Shown here: piece by piece, positions 12,501 to 23,262 of the stretch
Layout: each line of letters opens with the position of its first letter
How positions within the stretch are numbered: the first letter of the stretch is position 1
Origin: Tomocerus qinae
Taxonomy: Eukaryota; Arthropoda; Collembola; Entomobryomorpha; Tomoceridae
Assembly: GCA_020055645.1 (NCBI GenBank)
Contig: CM034546.1
Coordinates: forward strand, 97,960,001-98,024,000
Reading direction: 5' to 3'
Length of the DNA stretch: 64,000 nt
Translations under genes and position numbers: made by a program
Notes under the pieces: generated by a model
The model's database searches: none
What the model saw: only the letters and a program-made list of their open reading frames with translations
What the model was told of the DNA's origin: nothing

Positions 12501-15500
12501 ACATAAATAGCACTTTCTTTTTCCCTACACTAACTTTTCCATAGTGAAAGCACGGGGAGACTGTAGCTTTTTATTCTATTTACTAGTCACTCTCAGCAGA
12601 TAAGCAACTTATAATAATTTTATTTGTTGAAGCATGGGGAATTGAAATAGACTTGCAGTGCAGTGCACCATATAAGCGTAAACTGTAATTCTTTGTGAAT
12701 TTGGTTTTCGATTTACGTTCAAGAATGTAAACGGATTGTGCTTATGGATTGCAATAGGAATGTGTATACGTTTTCCATTTTCAACCCATAAAAATATGTA
12801 CCATCATGAATATATTAATGAAAAACTGTTCAGCAAATACTTGGCTTCGCTACTTTATGGAGAATGCAATTACTTTTGTGAACGACATTTCCTTATCAGT
12901 TTAACATCTTAACAGACATAAGGCATACACATAAGAAGTCAGCTACTTACGTTAATGTAGTTTTACAAATGGATAACCGAATACCCTAGATAACGACTAG
13001 CCATATGTGTATCGTTTAAATACATATGCTGCATACGCAAAAAAGTAAATGTTCTATGTTCCATTCAAGAAACATCATGTTATATGTTTGTAGTATTTGT
13101 GTGTGCAATGGTTGAAGACAGGTTCTAACAAGCAGTCAGTATTTACTTATTCATAAATAACCTTGTAGAGATTTTTACATGTTGAGGAAAAAAGAGATCT
13201 ACCTGAAGGGAATGAAATTCTATTTCAATTTGTGACAGCACTTAGAATAATGCCTCAGACAGCATTATCTACTTGAAATAAAATCACTATTTTCCGTGTA
13301 GCGTAATGTGGAAATTGAATAAGAGAGAGAGAAATCAACTATAGTCTCATGTCAACTTTTCTTAGTGCACAAAAGAGCGTATAGGGCAGACGGGCAGAGC
13401 AGAGAAATAAATTCAATCTAACTGAACAGGATGTGACGCATTAGAGAATTCTTTTGAAGCTCTAATTGAAATTTCTTCTCTGGATAATTTTATCTCCAAG
13501 TAAAAGGAGATATTGCGGACAAGTTTGAAAGAAGAGGAGAGGAACTCTTTATTTGGGTTCGATAGGAAACTGCGATACTCGGGGTCTCTACTATACCACC
13601 ATTAACTAACTGAGCAGTTATTGTAATGTAGCCTCGAAGTGAAAGCTGATGATAGCAATTTGTATGAAAGAAGAGGACAGGACAGGAAACGCATTGAACC
13701 AATAATAGCAGTATAGCAAAAGCGATGTTCACCCACAACAGAACTTCAGCTCAACCGGAATGTCTGACTCACGTCAAGCCAAACTTGAGTTGCTTTGAGA
13801 CGATCGCCCATGAGATAGCAGCCGACAGGACAAGGAAAGCCACAGTCATAGCTCCCTACCCAAGGAAATTGTCTTTACTCTTCACTTGTCATTTATCATT
13901 ATTCATATCCCATATGCTTTCTAAGATATACCGTCGCTAAGTGAATCTCTCCAAACCTACGCTCAACAATCCTTAAAGATTTCTAAAGAAAACGGAAAGG
14001 CTTAGCACAGAAACCACCAAACCAAAATCTTGTCACGTTGATTCATATAGGTGAATACCTAACTGTGTCATATGTAGTAAGTAATAACCCAACAGTTTGT
14101 CAAACTATACAACTCAGATCTCTCGTGTCTTGTCATATCCAACCAAAACTTACTAGAAATAGAATCCTTTTCCCTCCCATTCATTCCGTGTCAATTATAA
14201 TTATACAAGAGCCATAAAAACTTAGGAAGTATAGTATTTCAAGGACATTTTTTACATCACTCGATATCTCATTCATCCCTGTGGTGCCTATTGATAAAAT
14301 CAATAACAATTTTCAGCCGCTAAACATACCCTCGCCTCAGTTAGCTAACGATTTTTAATTGTCCTTACCGGAACAAATTTTATTGACCTGCTAAATATTT
14401 TCAATCATAGAAATCAAACCAAGTATTGAAAAACGTTGATACGGAGCTGGGAAGGTGAAACTAATGAACATTTATATTATTAGCTTAGTCATTGCTGTCA
14501 GGTAGAAAAACAAAAAACATGCAATTGCCATAAAAATTATGTTTTTCAATGATTTGTCAAAAATGTTCTTCAAAGACCAAAACCCAACCTCCAAAGAGGG
14601 TATTGATTGGTGAAGGAAATAGCCGGGATTGGACAGTGCACCATAAAAAGTAATTTACAACTAAGACCCTGTGATTGTACATTAAAGCCTTTTATTCTTT
14701 CACTGACTTTCACCGACTTATCATCAGTACTTTCACCGGCATTTTTACCAAAAAGGAAAGTTGGTAAAATCCTCGTAATATGAAATTAAAAGGAAGCTTA
14801 TCAACTCTATTTTTGTGAAAATGCCATATAGAAGGGAATAAAAGATTCTGATACTCTTTGTAATGCTATATAGCATGTAAGAGTCATCTTAAATGATAAC
14901 AATGGATCCATAATGTATATAGTATTTAGGTAGATGCCTACAATAACTTAGAGACACGACAATCATTTAATCTAAAAGTCGCTGTCTGGCAATTTCACAG
15001 CCATAATAGACTTCATTGTCTAACTCAGTAATACCAAGGGGCATGTACCTTGCTGACAGGTTTAGCCAAGAAACTATTCATACAGTTTGGTATTAATATC
15101 TAACGAAAAGTTTAGGTATCGAGAAAAGTGTAGATAGCCACCTAATAAATCATCGTTGGCTATAAAGTGAGATTTATTTGTGTTTGTGTCTTGTATGGTG
15201 TTCTGCTAAATCGGTATGAAGGATGTTTCTATTTGTGTTGGCAATGAGTGAGGCAGTGAAAGGCTGATAATAAAGAATGACTGTACTTGGTGAATGCAGA
15301 GCTACCCTTAGACAGAAGTACAGACTACTTATGAAATTGATTGTTACTGGGAAATATGTAGTAAGTAGCAATAGGAGCCCAGCCAAGTTTCATCTTTGTC
15401 CTTCAACTATCTTGAACACAATGGATTCTCTGTACTCCTATATTTTGGTTTTCTCTGTTGAAAGTTGTCTGATATCTTGAAGAATGGAGAAAGGACAGAG

Positions 15501-18221
15501 ATACGGAACCATCTGAAGAAATAGAATTTCCTGTCTCCTATTATAGTAGACTGCACACAACAGAACTTTCACACTTGTATTTTATAAAATAGTTTTAACT
15601 TATACTAACCTCGGTGTATACACTATAATTTAGTTTATAGCGGCAATTAACAATAGATCCCTTGTTTAGAAAGTGAGATAGTAAATAAGGATAGAAAATC
15701 CCTTTACAATATTAAGTACAAGCGTATAGTCAAGTGTTCCAAAGTATAAGCTGATGTATTTTATATGAACAATGAAAAGTAATGTGTCCTATTATTAACA
15801 AAGGCAGTTCAAGCTATACGGAGGAGAACATGTGGTCTAAATACATATACATAGGGACTTTGACCATTGCTGTGCAAATAACTGGTTGAATGGGTTCGCT
15901 TTGGTGTTCCTTCTCGCTAACAAGCAGTCATACGGGGAAACTAAGATCATACAGAGTTTTGTGAAAGATGTAATACGTTAGGTACAGCAACATGTTATTT
16001 TTATCGAGTTATTATCTTAGCGGTATTCTTTCATTGGCACATTAGGTGTTGCTTATAGCTAGGTATTAGTTTTCATGTTATGATATTGAAGCATGCTTTG
16101 TTACTTACAGAAAAGTACAAATTGTTAAATAGTAATAATGTTGGTAGACATGACGTAAAAGTACAATACATAGTTGTTGAAATAGACCACTGAGACTGAA
16201 CTCATCTTCGATGTGAGTGAAGACATTCTCATCCCAATTGACTTGACTATACTACAGTGCAGTTCACTCACGTCATACCACTTCATTGCGTTCTCGAAGT
16301 GTTTCTTCCACTATTTGTGTTCCTTCTGTGTATTCTATTGTCTGTTTATTTTCCCTGGACTCTTTTGATATGAGCAAGACTCTACCGGATTGCTTTCCAG
16401 AAAAAGCTTTCCTAAACTCTACTCATGTCACGTCACCGTCAGCTTTTGCCACTTGCCCACTTGCTTTTTGTCTTTTTCGCCTCTACTAATTCAGTTTCCT
16501 CGCTTTTCTTCACTTACAAGGAAGTCTTGGATATCTAAAACTAAAATTATACTCTGAGGTAGAAAGAAACATACATACAGGGTAACCACTTCTTCTTCTA
16601 CTCCTCTTTTGTCCCCTTTTGATGAAGCATTATTACAACTTGCCTGTTTTTAACAATATTCATATCCCAAATTATAATGAAAAATGTCTGATTTAGACTG
16701 GTCATTAAAAGCACAGTCTATAGCTAACTAAATACAACTTACAACTCAACTAATAATCCAATGCCAGAAAATATGGCTGAAGAAAAAATAGCCCTGTGTG
16801 AGTTTGTTCATAGGCTAAAATTATTTTATAACTTCCTACCCTGGACAAAACAACATAGTTATCTCTGAACCAAGAAAAGAACAGAATAAAAGTACCATGT
16901 ATACAACTAAGTACTATACATCTGTCTATATATTTAGTTCACCTATATGCAAGTGCTTATACGTATGAATTTATATATACATGCTTTTGTCCAACTAAAT
17001 AAGTATATCATAAATACATACTACTCTATATATTACATCACCTCTCATGGCATGGAATGGTGTGGCGTGTGTAAGTCTCTTGATGTATTTATTTTGTCTA
17101 TTACCCAACCTACATTTGTCTGTGAAGTTAATAGCATTATAAGGTACATATACCATTACTTTACTGCCCTCGAACACTACTGTGGCTTTGTCTCAAGTGA
17201 ACACAAGTGAGTAGATAGACTTCTGGGCTGGACTCACACTACTTGAGTCAAGTTTATCAGCAAAAGCGCTTTCCTTCTCTACTCAAAGACGACAAGAGAA
17301 AGTAAGAGCGTTAAGGAAAACCTGGGCGAAGACGTGACTTTCTATATGAAAAGGATATCATCTTACATCTTACACTTTCAAACATCAGTCACCTACCATC
17401 CCTCCCACCCACGACTAACATATGTACAGTATAGAAACAAAATTCTTCTCTTTTTACCATTTTACTACCGATAACAACAGCTAGATTTCTAGCCCAAAAT
17501 GTTCTAAAAACAGCAGTTATCAATTTCTTGTCTTCCGATACTTCCCCTAAATACCTAAAGAATGATAAATTATAACAAACCTCACTATTAGTATATTCTA
17601 TCGTAGTATGCTTTAATTTGCATTATTATATGGGGTTCACTCAGGCCAGGGGCTTTTGTTTGAATTTGTGTTTCAACTGAAAATGTGCATATAACATGCA
17701 GTTATATTATTATTTCAATTGATTCTTCAGAAAGTCCCATGAAGTCTAAAATTGACGTTTAAAATAATATATTCATAATAAAATGTAATGCAATGCAACT
17801 GCAAAAATATATAAGTATTGCTTGCATTGAATTGTAATATGGGTATAACTATCTAACTATAAGCAGTAAAACGCGAAATTGCGTTTTGTAGCAGTACTCT
17901 CATGGCTGTAGTATGGCTAAATAGTTTAAATTCCACACTTAGATACATTTATATGACCATTTACGATTTTAAACCGTGAGACTTTCCGACTGACTTTCTT
18001 TGTCTTTGCAAAGCTAACAGACTCGTTCGTGATTTCACAAGGAAATGTGGTTTTGTCTTGGGACTTGAAATTCTGTCTGTTAAATATAAACTACACACTA
18101 TAAAGTACAATAAGTGCTTTACATGACAGTTGATAGTAGAGTTGACGTTGACTCTGGCTTTAATAATAATCCTACACTGTGACGTTCTTTAAATGAAAGA
18201 TTCAATACATGCTACTTCAAG

Positions 18222-18299
18222 GTATACATTCTGTGACTGGAAGGAAGAAAGGATGGAGAAGGGCACGAAGCAAAGCTGCTTTCACCCTGACATCCCAAG
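18222..18299 (+). CDS. Possible 78-nt orphan exon (phase 1-1)
   Basis: An open stretch bounded by TACTTCAAG| and CCCAAG|GTACGA encodes about 26 residues, very basic (SVTGRKKGWRRARSKAAF). Length is a multiple of three and both phases are 1, as in a cassette exon. The acceptor lacks a strong pyrimidine tract and no partner exon was found nearby. I do not recognise the family. It could be a chance ORF. Confidence 0.2.
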
Positions 18300-18474
18300 G
18301 TACGATACAAATATACTACCAAAAAAGACGAAAACTACTTATTCCTTTTGAATTAAAGTGCCTTATATATATACCTGTCTGTTGCACAGATTCTTAAGAG
18401 TACGGAGGAAGTACAATGGAATGATACAAAATTACATCGTAGAAGTATGTGAAAGGAGGAGTAAGACTACTTAC

Positions 18475-18609
18475 TAGATACTTAAAGGCTGACGGCTGAT
18501 GTTTCCCATTCGCACAGGAAAGACAGGAATCTTTCTTATCTACAGTAATTCCATTCTTGGAATTGGAAAGCTTTTGTTCTGGTGAACGAAAACTTTGACT
18601 TGTCAGCAT
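18475..18609 (-). CDS. Possible first coding exon, unknown protein
   Basis: An ATG at 18609 opens 45 codons that end in TATCTA|GTAAGT, a strong donor in phase 0. The peptide is hydrophilic (starts MLTSQSFRSPEQK, contains DSCLSCANGK with a CxxC). No downstream exon was identified on the minus strand, so this is only a candidate. Confidence 0.2.
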
Positions 18610-18868
18610 TCAGCACCATTACACATTACATGACAAGCCACATGAGACTGAGACTACCATTCATTCATCTTAACGGGATCAATGGAAAGAAATAACAATA
18701 GTGTCCACAATAATATGACTTACTATATTTTTATGATTTAGTTATTAATTAACTTTCATATTGCTTATCCATGTAAATGGTGTAATTGTATATTATAACC
18801 ACAGACTCGACAGACTGAGATAAACCAATTTTACCAACCTAACTATATGTCTATGAGTCTATGTATGT

Positions 18869-18876
18869 CTGGGAGG
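18869..18876. repeat. Left target-site duplication of the MULE element
   Basis: CTGGGAGG lies immediately outside the left terminal inverted repeat and is repeated exactly at 20139-20146 outside the right one. An 8-bp duplication fits Mutator-like elements (usually 8-11 bp). Confidence 0.8.
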
Positions 18877-20138
18877 GGTTGTAGGAGAATTCGTCAATAC
18901 AATTTCGACAATTGACAAAGGAGATTTCGACAAGAAAAAGTTTAATATCGACAATGGTAAAGGATTATTCGACAATGACAATGGAGATATCGACAAATCA
19001 AAAATACATAATAATGCAAACATAATATTATAATTAGCAGTATTAGCGTTGTACTTACTTTTAAAATTCCGTAGTCAATGTTAATATTCTGTAGCCTGTT
19101 TATTATATCTTTATAATTCTATTTATGATAATCATAGTGGCCATAACTTATATTGCAGCATTCTCATCACCTTCTGTGTCAGAGGCTTCTTCAATCATTC
19201 TGTTTCTTCTTATAATCTTTTTATCGTTACTGTCTAATAAGTGGGCTATAGCAGCACAATATCGTGCAGTATCAATGGTATTGTAAGTTCCAATGACTTT
19301 CCTTATTCTGCTGTCCAATAGGACATATTTATTGCCAGGTGTTTTCCATAAACCTACATCGATTCGTTGTACAGCTAAATGCCACTTGCTCTCCTCTAAC
19401 TGTAATTTTTCAATGAAACACCAAAATCTAGGATGATACTTTCTAAACCTTAGATTAATCGAGTTATGAAAACCCTCCTGGCTGTTAGTACTACGCGGAA
19501 TCCCTGATAAACTACGCTGGTAGCAATTCCACATGTCTGGAGGGAAAGTTGGTTGACTTGTCCAAGTGCCTATCTAATTCTTTTCAACATATTGAGTGAA
19601 TGGAGTAAGAATTGAGGGGAAAGTAGTTCTGAGTTCTAAAAAACGAATCCTTATTTCATTCTGTGGTACAAATGCTAATGCTATCATGGACCTGAAATTC
19701 AAGCTAATACTTGTGTTTGGGTTAATATATTGTTTTTGCAGACCTAAGTCTTGTATTTTACGATAAAAACACTGACCTAAATGAGAAAGACTGCTGGCTA
19801 GGCTGCCACACTTCTCCTATATGTTTGAAGAAACAATAACTTCAAATAATTTTACGTATGTGGCTTCTGTCTTGATTTTATTATCTTGGACTAAGGGAGA
19901 TTACGAGCGAAGAAACCAAATGAGGAGTTCTAATTTACGTCTTATCAAGTAGAAAATAATACACTACAGACAACATCACAGAATTACAGAGTACAACATT
20001 AGTATATTCCTATTCATTGTCGAATTCCCCATTGACATTATCGATATCTCCTTTAACATTATCGGAATCACCTTTTACCTATTGTCGGAATCACCATTGT
20101 CAATTGTCGAAATTTTATTGACGAAATCTCCGGATACC
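18877..20138 (-). mobile_element. Mutator-like (MULE) DNA transposon, internally decayed
   Basis: A 1262-bp element bounded by terminal inverted repeats of roughly 120-130 bp: left 18877 to about 19005, right about 20015-20138. The outer arms read GGTTGTAGGAGAATTCGTCAAT on the left and GGTATCCGGAGATTTCGTCAAT on the right (reverse strand), followed by the shared ATTTCGACAATTGACA. Each arm contains several divergent copies of a short CGACAATGG / GGAGATATCGACAA-like unit, so the ends are internally repetitive. Flanking CTGGGAGG duplications confirm transposition. The interior encodes the C-terminal half of a MULE transposase on the minus strand. Too short for a full transposase, so probably non-autonomous now. 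Confidence 0.88.
19148..19800 (-). pseudogene. MULE transposase remnant (C-terminal part)
   Basis: Minus-strand frame from about 19800 to 19148 reads through HLGQCFYRKIQDLGLQKQY and MIALAFVPQNEI, both typical of MULE/FLYWCH-associated transposases in animals. It is interrupted by TAG at 19576-19574 and continues in the same frame as PPDMWNCYQRSLSGIPRSTN, then the characteristic NSQEGFHN segment and HPRFWCFIEKLQLEE. Upstream (about 19885-19826) a similar fragment TEATYVKLFEVI is separated by a stop. The catalytic DDE core is mostly absent. The frame is otherwise well kept, so inactivation seems moderately recent. Confidence 0.8.
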
Positions 20139-20146
20139 CTGGGAGG
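20139..20146. repeat. Right target-site duplication of the MULE element
   Basis: CTGGGAGG directly follows the right terminal inverted repeat and matches 18869-18876 exactly. Confidence 0.8.
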
Positions 20147-20214
20147 AGACCCTACGAACGTGCATATATTACGTAACGTAAAACCCCATCCCCAATGTGT
20201 AACGCAAGTGCTGA

Positions 20215-20345
20215 CCAAAAACGTATTGAGGGATTCAAGAAAAGAGATTTTTTTTCTCAAAATAGCAAAAAGTTTCGCGCTCTTCACGATTATTTGCCAT
20301 TTTTGACTCATTTTCTTATAAAAATCCCAAAATGTTTCGAATATA
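20215..20345 (-). repeat. Dispersed repeat, copy 1
   Basis: Read on the minus strand, this stretch contains AAAATGAGTCAAAAATGGC, then ATCGTGAAGAGCGCGAAAC, then a run like TTGCTATTTTGAGAAAAAAA and CTTTTCTTG. The same ordered blocks occur on the plus strand at about 52800-52970. This is an interspersed repeat of unknown class. It starts near the MULE insertion and may extend into 20346-20600, which has C-rich runs (CCCCCTCC-like) similar to the right part of copy 2. Confidence 0.6.
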
Positions 20346-21207
20346 CATGCATAAAATATCTATATTAAATATTATTATATTATTATTGTATAAGCCCCCT
20401 CCGAAACTCAGTTCTGTATACGTGCTTGGTGCTGACTATAACACTTTTGAGTATCTCCTCCCCCCAACAACTGCACACGTAATAAATACAGATTCCTCAA
20501 AAGAAAAAAAGCGAATTACTGCCCCCTTGATTTTTTTCTTTGGGACAGTTTGCACACCTTTTTTTGTAGAATTTAATAACAGGAGTACTGGCTAACAATA
20601 TATAAGTGAAGTACCGATGATTTTTAAGAATTGTTGTTTGTTACTGTAATGGGTGGTCTGCTGAAATTCTTTAGGGTGCTAGGTTCCCCCTTAGCTGGGT
20701 TCACTAGTTCTAAATAACCATAGTCTGAGATTATCAACCCGTATTACTTGTAGGGTAAGTCTAAATGCGCAAGCGCGAGGCACATTACATAAAATGATGA
20801 ACTACACTCTGGGGATAAGAATGTTTCGAAATTAACCCAAATAAATCTTTTGAAATTCAAAGCAGTACTAAGGGCCTAGCAATGTATGTATAGATAATGT
20901 TTGATGTAAATAATGCACAGAATTCGAAAAATGTTTTATAAAACAGAAACGGAAAAGGATCAAGTAATTCTAGCAAAGAACTTTTTAAGGATTTTATTAC
21001 AAGTGGCAATGAAAATTATAATACTACAATAATTTTTATATTAACTAGCATATGATGATGGAATCAATAAATCCATTTAATTTTATCATTGGATACTTCT
21101 GATATTTTTTGACATCATAATATTATCTATTGAATACTAATGGAATTGGAACATAATATGACATGAACTTACAGACAGTTGTTTAAATTTTTGCAAGTGC
21201 AGTTTCT
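20346..21207. other. Intergenic and 3' flank of the AAA-like gene
   Basis: No gene seen. A minus-strand AATAAA (plus-strand TTTATT at 20993-20998) about 210 bp below the stop at 21208 is the likely polyadenylation signal of the AAA-like gene. Confidence 0.45.
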
Positions 21208-22961
21208 TCAGCGATCAAACACACGGACGGCCATTGGTAGTTCTTTGGCCTTCCAATTGTTTATTTCGACGTCAACAGTATGAAAATAGTTCTCATAACT
21301 GGCTACTTTGAAGTTGTCCAATTCTGTTTTTTGGGACAGCATTTCATAAACATATTTGATGAAAATGGCAGTTCGATTTTCGCAAACTTCGAAAATGTTC
21401 TTCATTAGGCGGGTAAAATTTTCGCCAAAATGATACTTTAAGCAGTCCACGCAATTGATAAGTGGAGGGTTTGCCAGTCCTGCAACTTCAGACGCCTTCT
21501 GAGCAAATTTTACGTTTTTCATAAAAACCTGATAGAAAAGCTTCATTATTTCTTTTTCCTGTTCATTTGATTCACTTCTAAGGTGGAAGATTGTGTGGCC
21601 AAAGAACAACTTATGCATTTCTTTGGCATTTTCGAATGGCTTTGTTGACGTGGCCACGAGAAGGATAGGGTAATGTAAAAGATGGTCCAAATTACAATCA
21701 ATAAGTTCTTTAGCAGGTCCAACTGAATACAGAAGGCGATCTATTCGCTCAATGAACAGAATACACGGAGATGTATAAGCTTGCTGAATCGCATTTTCAA
21801 TGGTTTCATTGATTCTTTGGCATTGCTCATTCATGACAATTTCTGTGTGTAGCATATCCAGAGTGAATACCTTGGTTTCCGTTTTTATCCCTGTTTCACG
21901 GACTAAATTCCCGACAAACGGCAGTATTCCAAGTTGTTTCACGTCCCAAAAGTAAATACTTTTGAATGATGTTCCACCCATGTTACTTAATGTACGCTGC
22001 AATACTTGGAGTATTTCATTTTTCATACGACCTACTAATATGTCCAGTGGGTTCGACGGAGTGTATTTAGGCCTAACGGAACAAACATAACATAAAATAA
22101 TGGATAAGCTTCAAACTTCGACCTTAGTAATAAATATGCAATAGACGTTTCCCACAATTCCAGGATAACACAGGCAGGTACTGTAGTCATTTCAATACCT
22201 ATTCATGTTAATTTAGTGACCGGTCACCAATTGTGGGAAACCTTTATACATACACTTTATAAAATCATAAAACCTATTGTAATTAGCATAAAATCAACCA
22301 CTAAATCATCCCTTTTCGTAGCCGTAGCACGATTAACGAAGTCTTATTCCACTTACTTAAACAAATTGGCACCCAGTGCTTGTGGAAGTCGGAAAATTTT
22401 TTCAAGACGAGTTGGCGCTTCCTGCTTTGGATGTCGAGTACAAATCCTGGTACTACATCTTGGTCCTTCCTTTGTCTTTTCTAATGGTCCAGAATTTTCA
22501 CCTTTATCTAACCCGGCCCCATCCCCAGACTTTACGGCCTGACGGCCACCGATCACATGTTCAGAAATTTCAGCCTCTTTGTCACCGACACCGATTTCTC
22601 CAGAATTTTGTTCACGACTTTCAGTGACAGTACCTTCATGTTGTTCCTTTGAATTGTTGTTTTCAATATTTTCATCTGACCCCATTGGATTGGGATTGAC
22701 CGAACCTGAAGATTGAGCAGACGGTTTACAAGATTCCTGTGCAGACGCTGCCCCACTGGCGTCGATTTCTTTTCTAGCAGCAACATGTTTTTTATTTGCA
22801 TAATCTGTCAAAAAGTCTCCTTCGGGGATAGTCGCTTGATTTCTAGAACCAATGGCCGTACCTTCCTGACTATCCTTATCCTGACTAGTTCGTTTTGTTG
22901 TTTCCATTGCAGCCCTTTTAGTGTTAATACCGCTATCAGCCGTTTTCGATCTTTTACCCAT
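21208..22961 (-). CDS. Degenerate AAA-domain protein, ATAD2/Yta7 AAA2-like, two exons
   Basis: About 489 residues. Exon 1 (22961-22357) encodes some 200 disordered, K/S/E/G-rich residues and ends TTTAA|GTAAGT in phase 2. Exon 2 (22072-21208) starts after CCGTTAG; the join restores a Lys codon and reads FKPKYTPSNPLDILVGRMKN. The globular part has FTLDMLHTE, a Walker-B-like strand PCILFIERIDRLLYSVGP and a sensor-1-like strand PILLVATSTKPFE. This order (TLD, then SI/CILF...VGP, then LLLATSxKP) is that of the second, inactive AAA module of ATAD2/Yta7 chromatin proteins. No P-loop (GxxGxGKT) is present, and the Walker-B acidic pair is ER rather than DE, so ATPase activity is unlikely. No bromodomain is visible after it. 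The start ATG at 22961 is the first in frame. Role unknown; chromatin binding would be a guess. Confidence 0.75.
22142..22242. mobile_element. Short MITE-like element with inverted ends inside an intron
   Basis: GTTTCCCACAATT near 22148-22160 is the perfect inverted repeat of AATTGTGGGAAAC ending about 22241, enclosing under 100 bp. A perfect palindrome GTGACCGGTCAC sits inside (22216-22227). A partial second copy of its left half lies at 23224-23262. It lies wholly within the intron of the AAA-like gene. Small non-autonomous terminal-repeat elements look like this. No target duplication could be fixed. Confidence 0.55.
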
Positions 22962-23223
22962 TTTAAGTGATAGACAAGTATCTTCTATAAAATATTTTCG
23001 CTCAATTCAACGACGTGTTTTTGACACCCAGATGACCCAGAACAATGTCCCCTACTTTGCCCCTAGACTGCCTTCTTGCTTTTACGGAAGTAAAACGTTT
23101 TCTTTTTCTTGATATTCCAGGATCACTAGCGGTCGGTAACTGTAACTAACACGTAGCAATAGCCAATTCTTTCAATATATTCCACTTGGCGCCGGCGATT
23201 TCTGCACTGCGCTGTACTCTGTA

Positions 23224-23262
23224 TAGACCTTTCCACAATTCAAGGATAACACAGACAGGTAT
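23224..23262 (+). repeat. Truncated second copy of the MITE-like element
   Basis: ATAGACCTTTCC-ACAATT and GGATAACACAGACAGGTA match the left part of the element at 22142-22180 (ATAGACGTTTCCCACAATT, GGATAACACAGGCAGGTA) with a few changes over about 39 bp. The right half is missing. Confidence 0.5.

Larger units (their letters stand above)
9526..18876. other. Gene-poor interval, no confident gene
   Basis: Nine kilobases of AT-rich DNA. All open frames are under about 90 codons and none carries a recognisable domain. The only coding-like stretches are the two weak exon candidates listed separately at 18222-18299 (plus) and 18475-18609 (minus). The first part may hold 5' untranslated exons of the receptor gene. 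No transposon ends, tRNA-like cloverleaf or long tandem array were seen. Confidence 0.4.

Noticed and set aside
13490-13738. Minus-strand ORF beginning like a signal peptide (MWVNIAFAILLLLVQCVSC).
   Set aside because: No domain or cysteine pattern, no partner exon, weak splice context, and an overlapping ORF on the other strand; probably chance.
22376-22970. Plus-strand ORFs opposite exon 1 of the AAA-like gene.
   Set aside because: Antisense shadows; the minus frame splices correctly into a domain-bearing exon.
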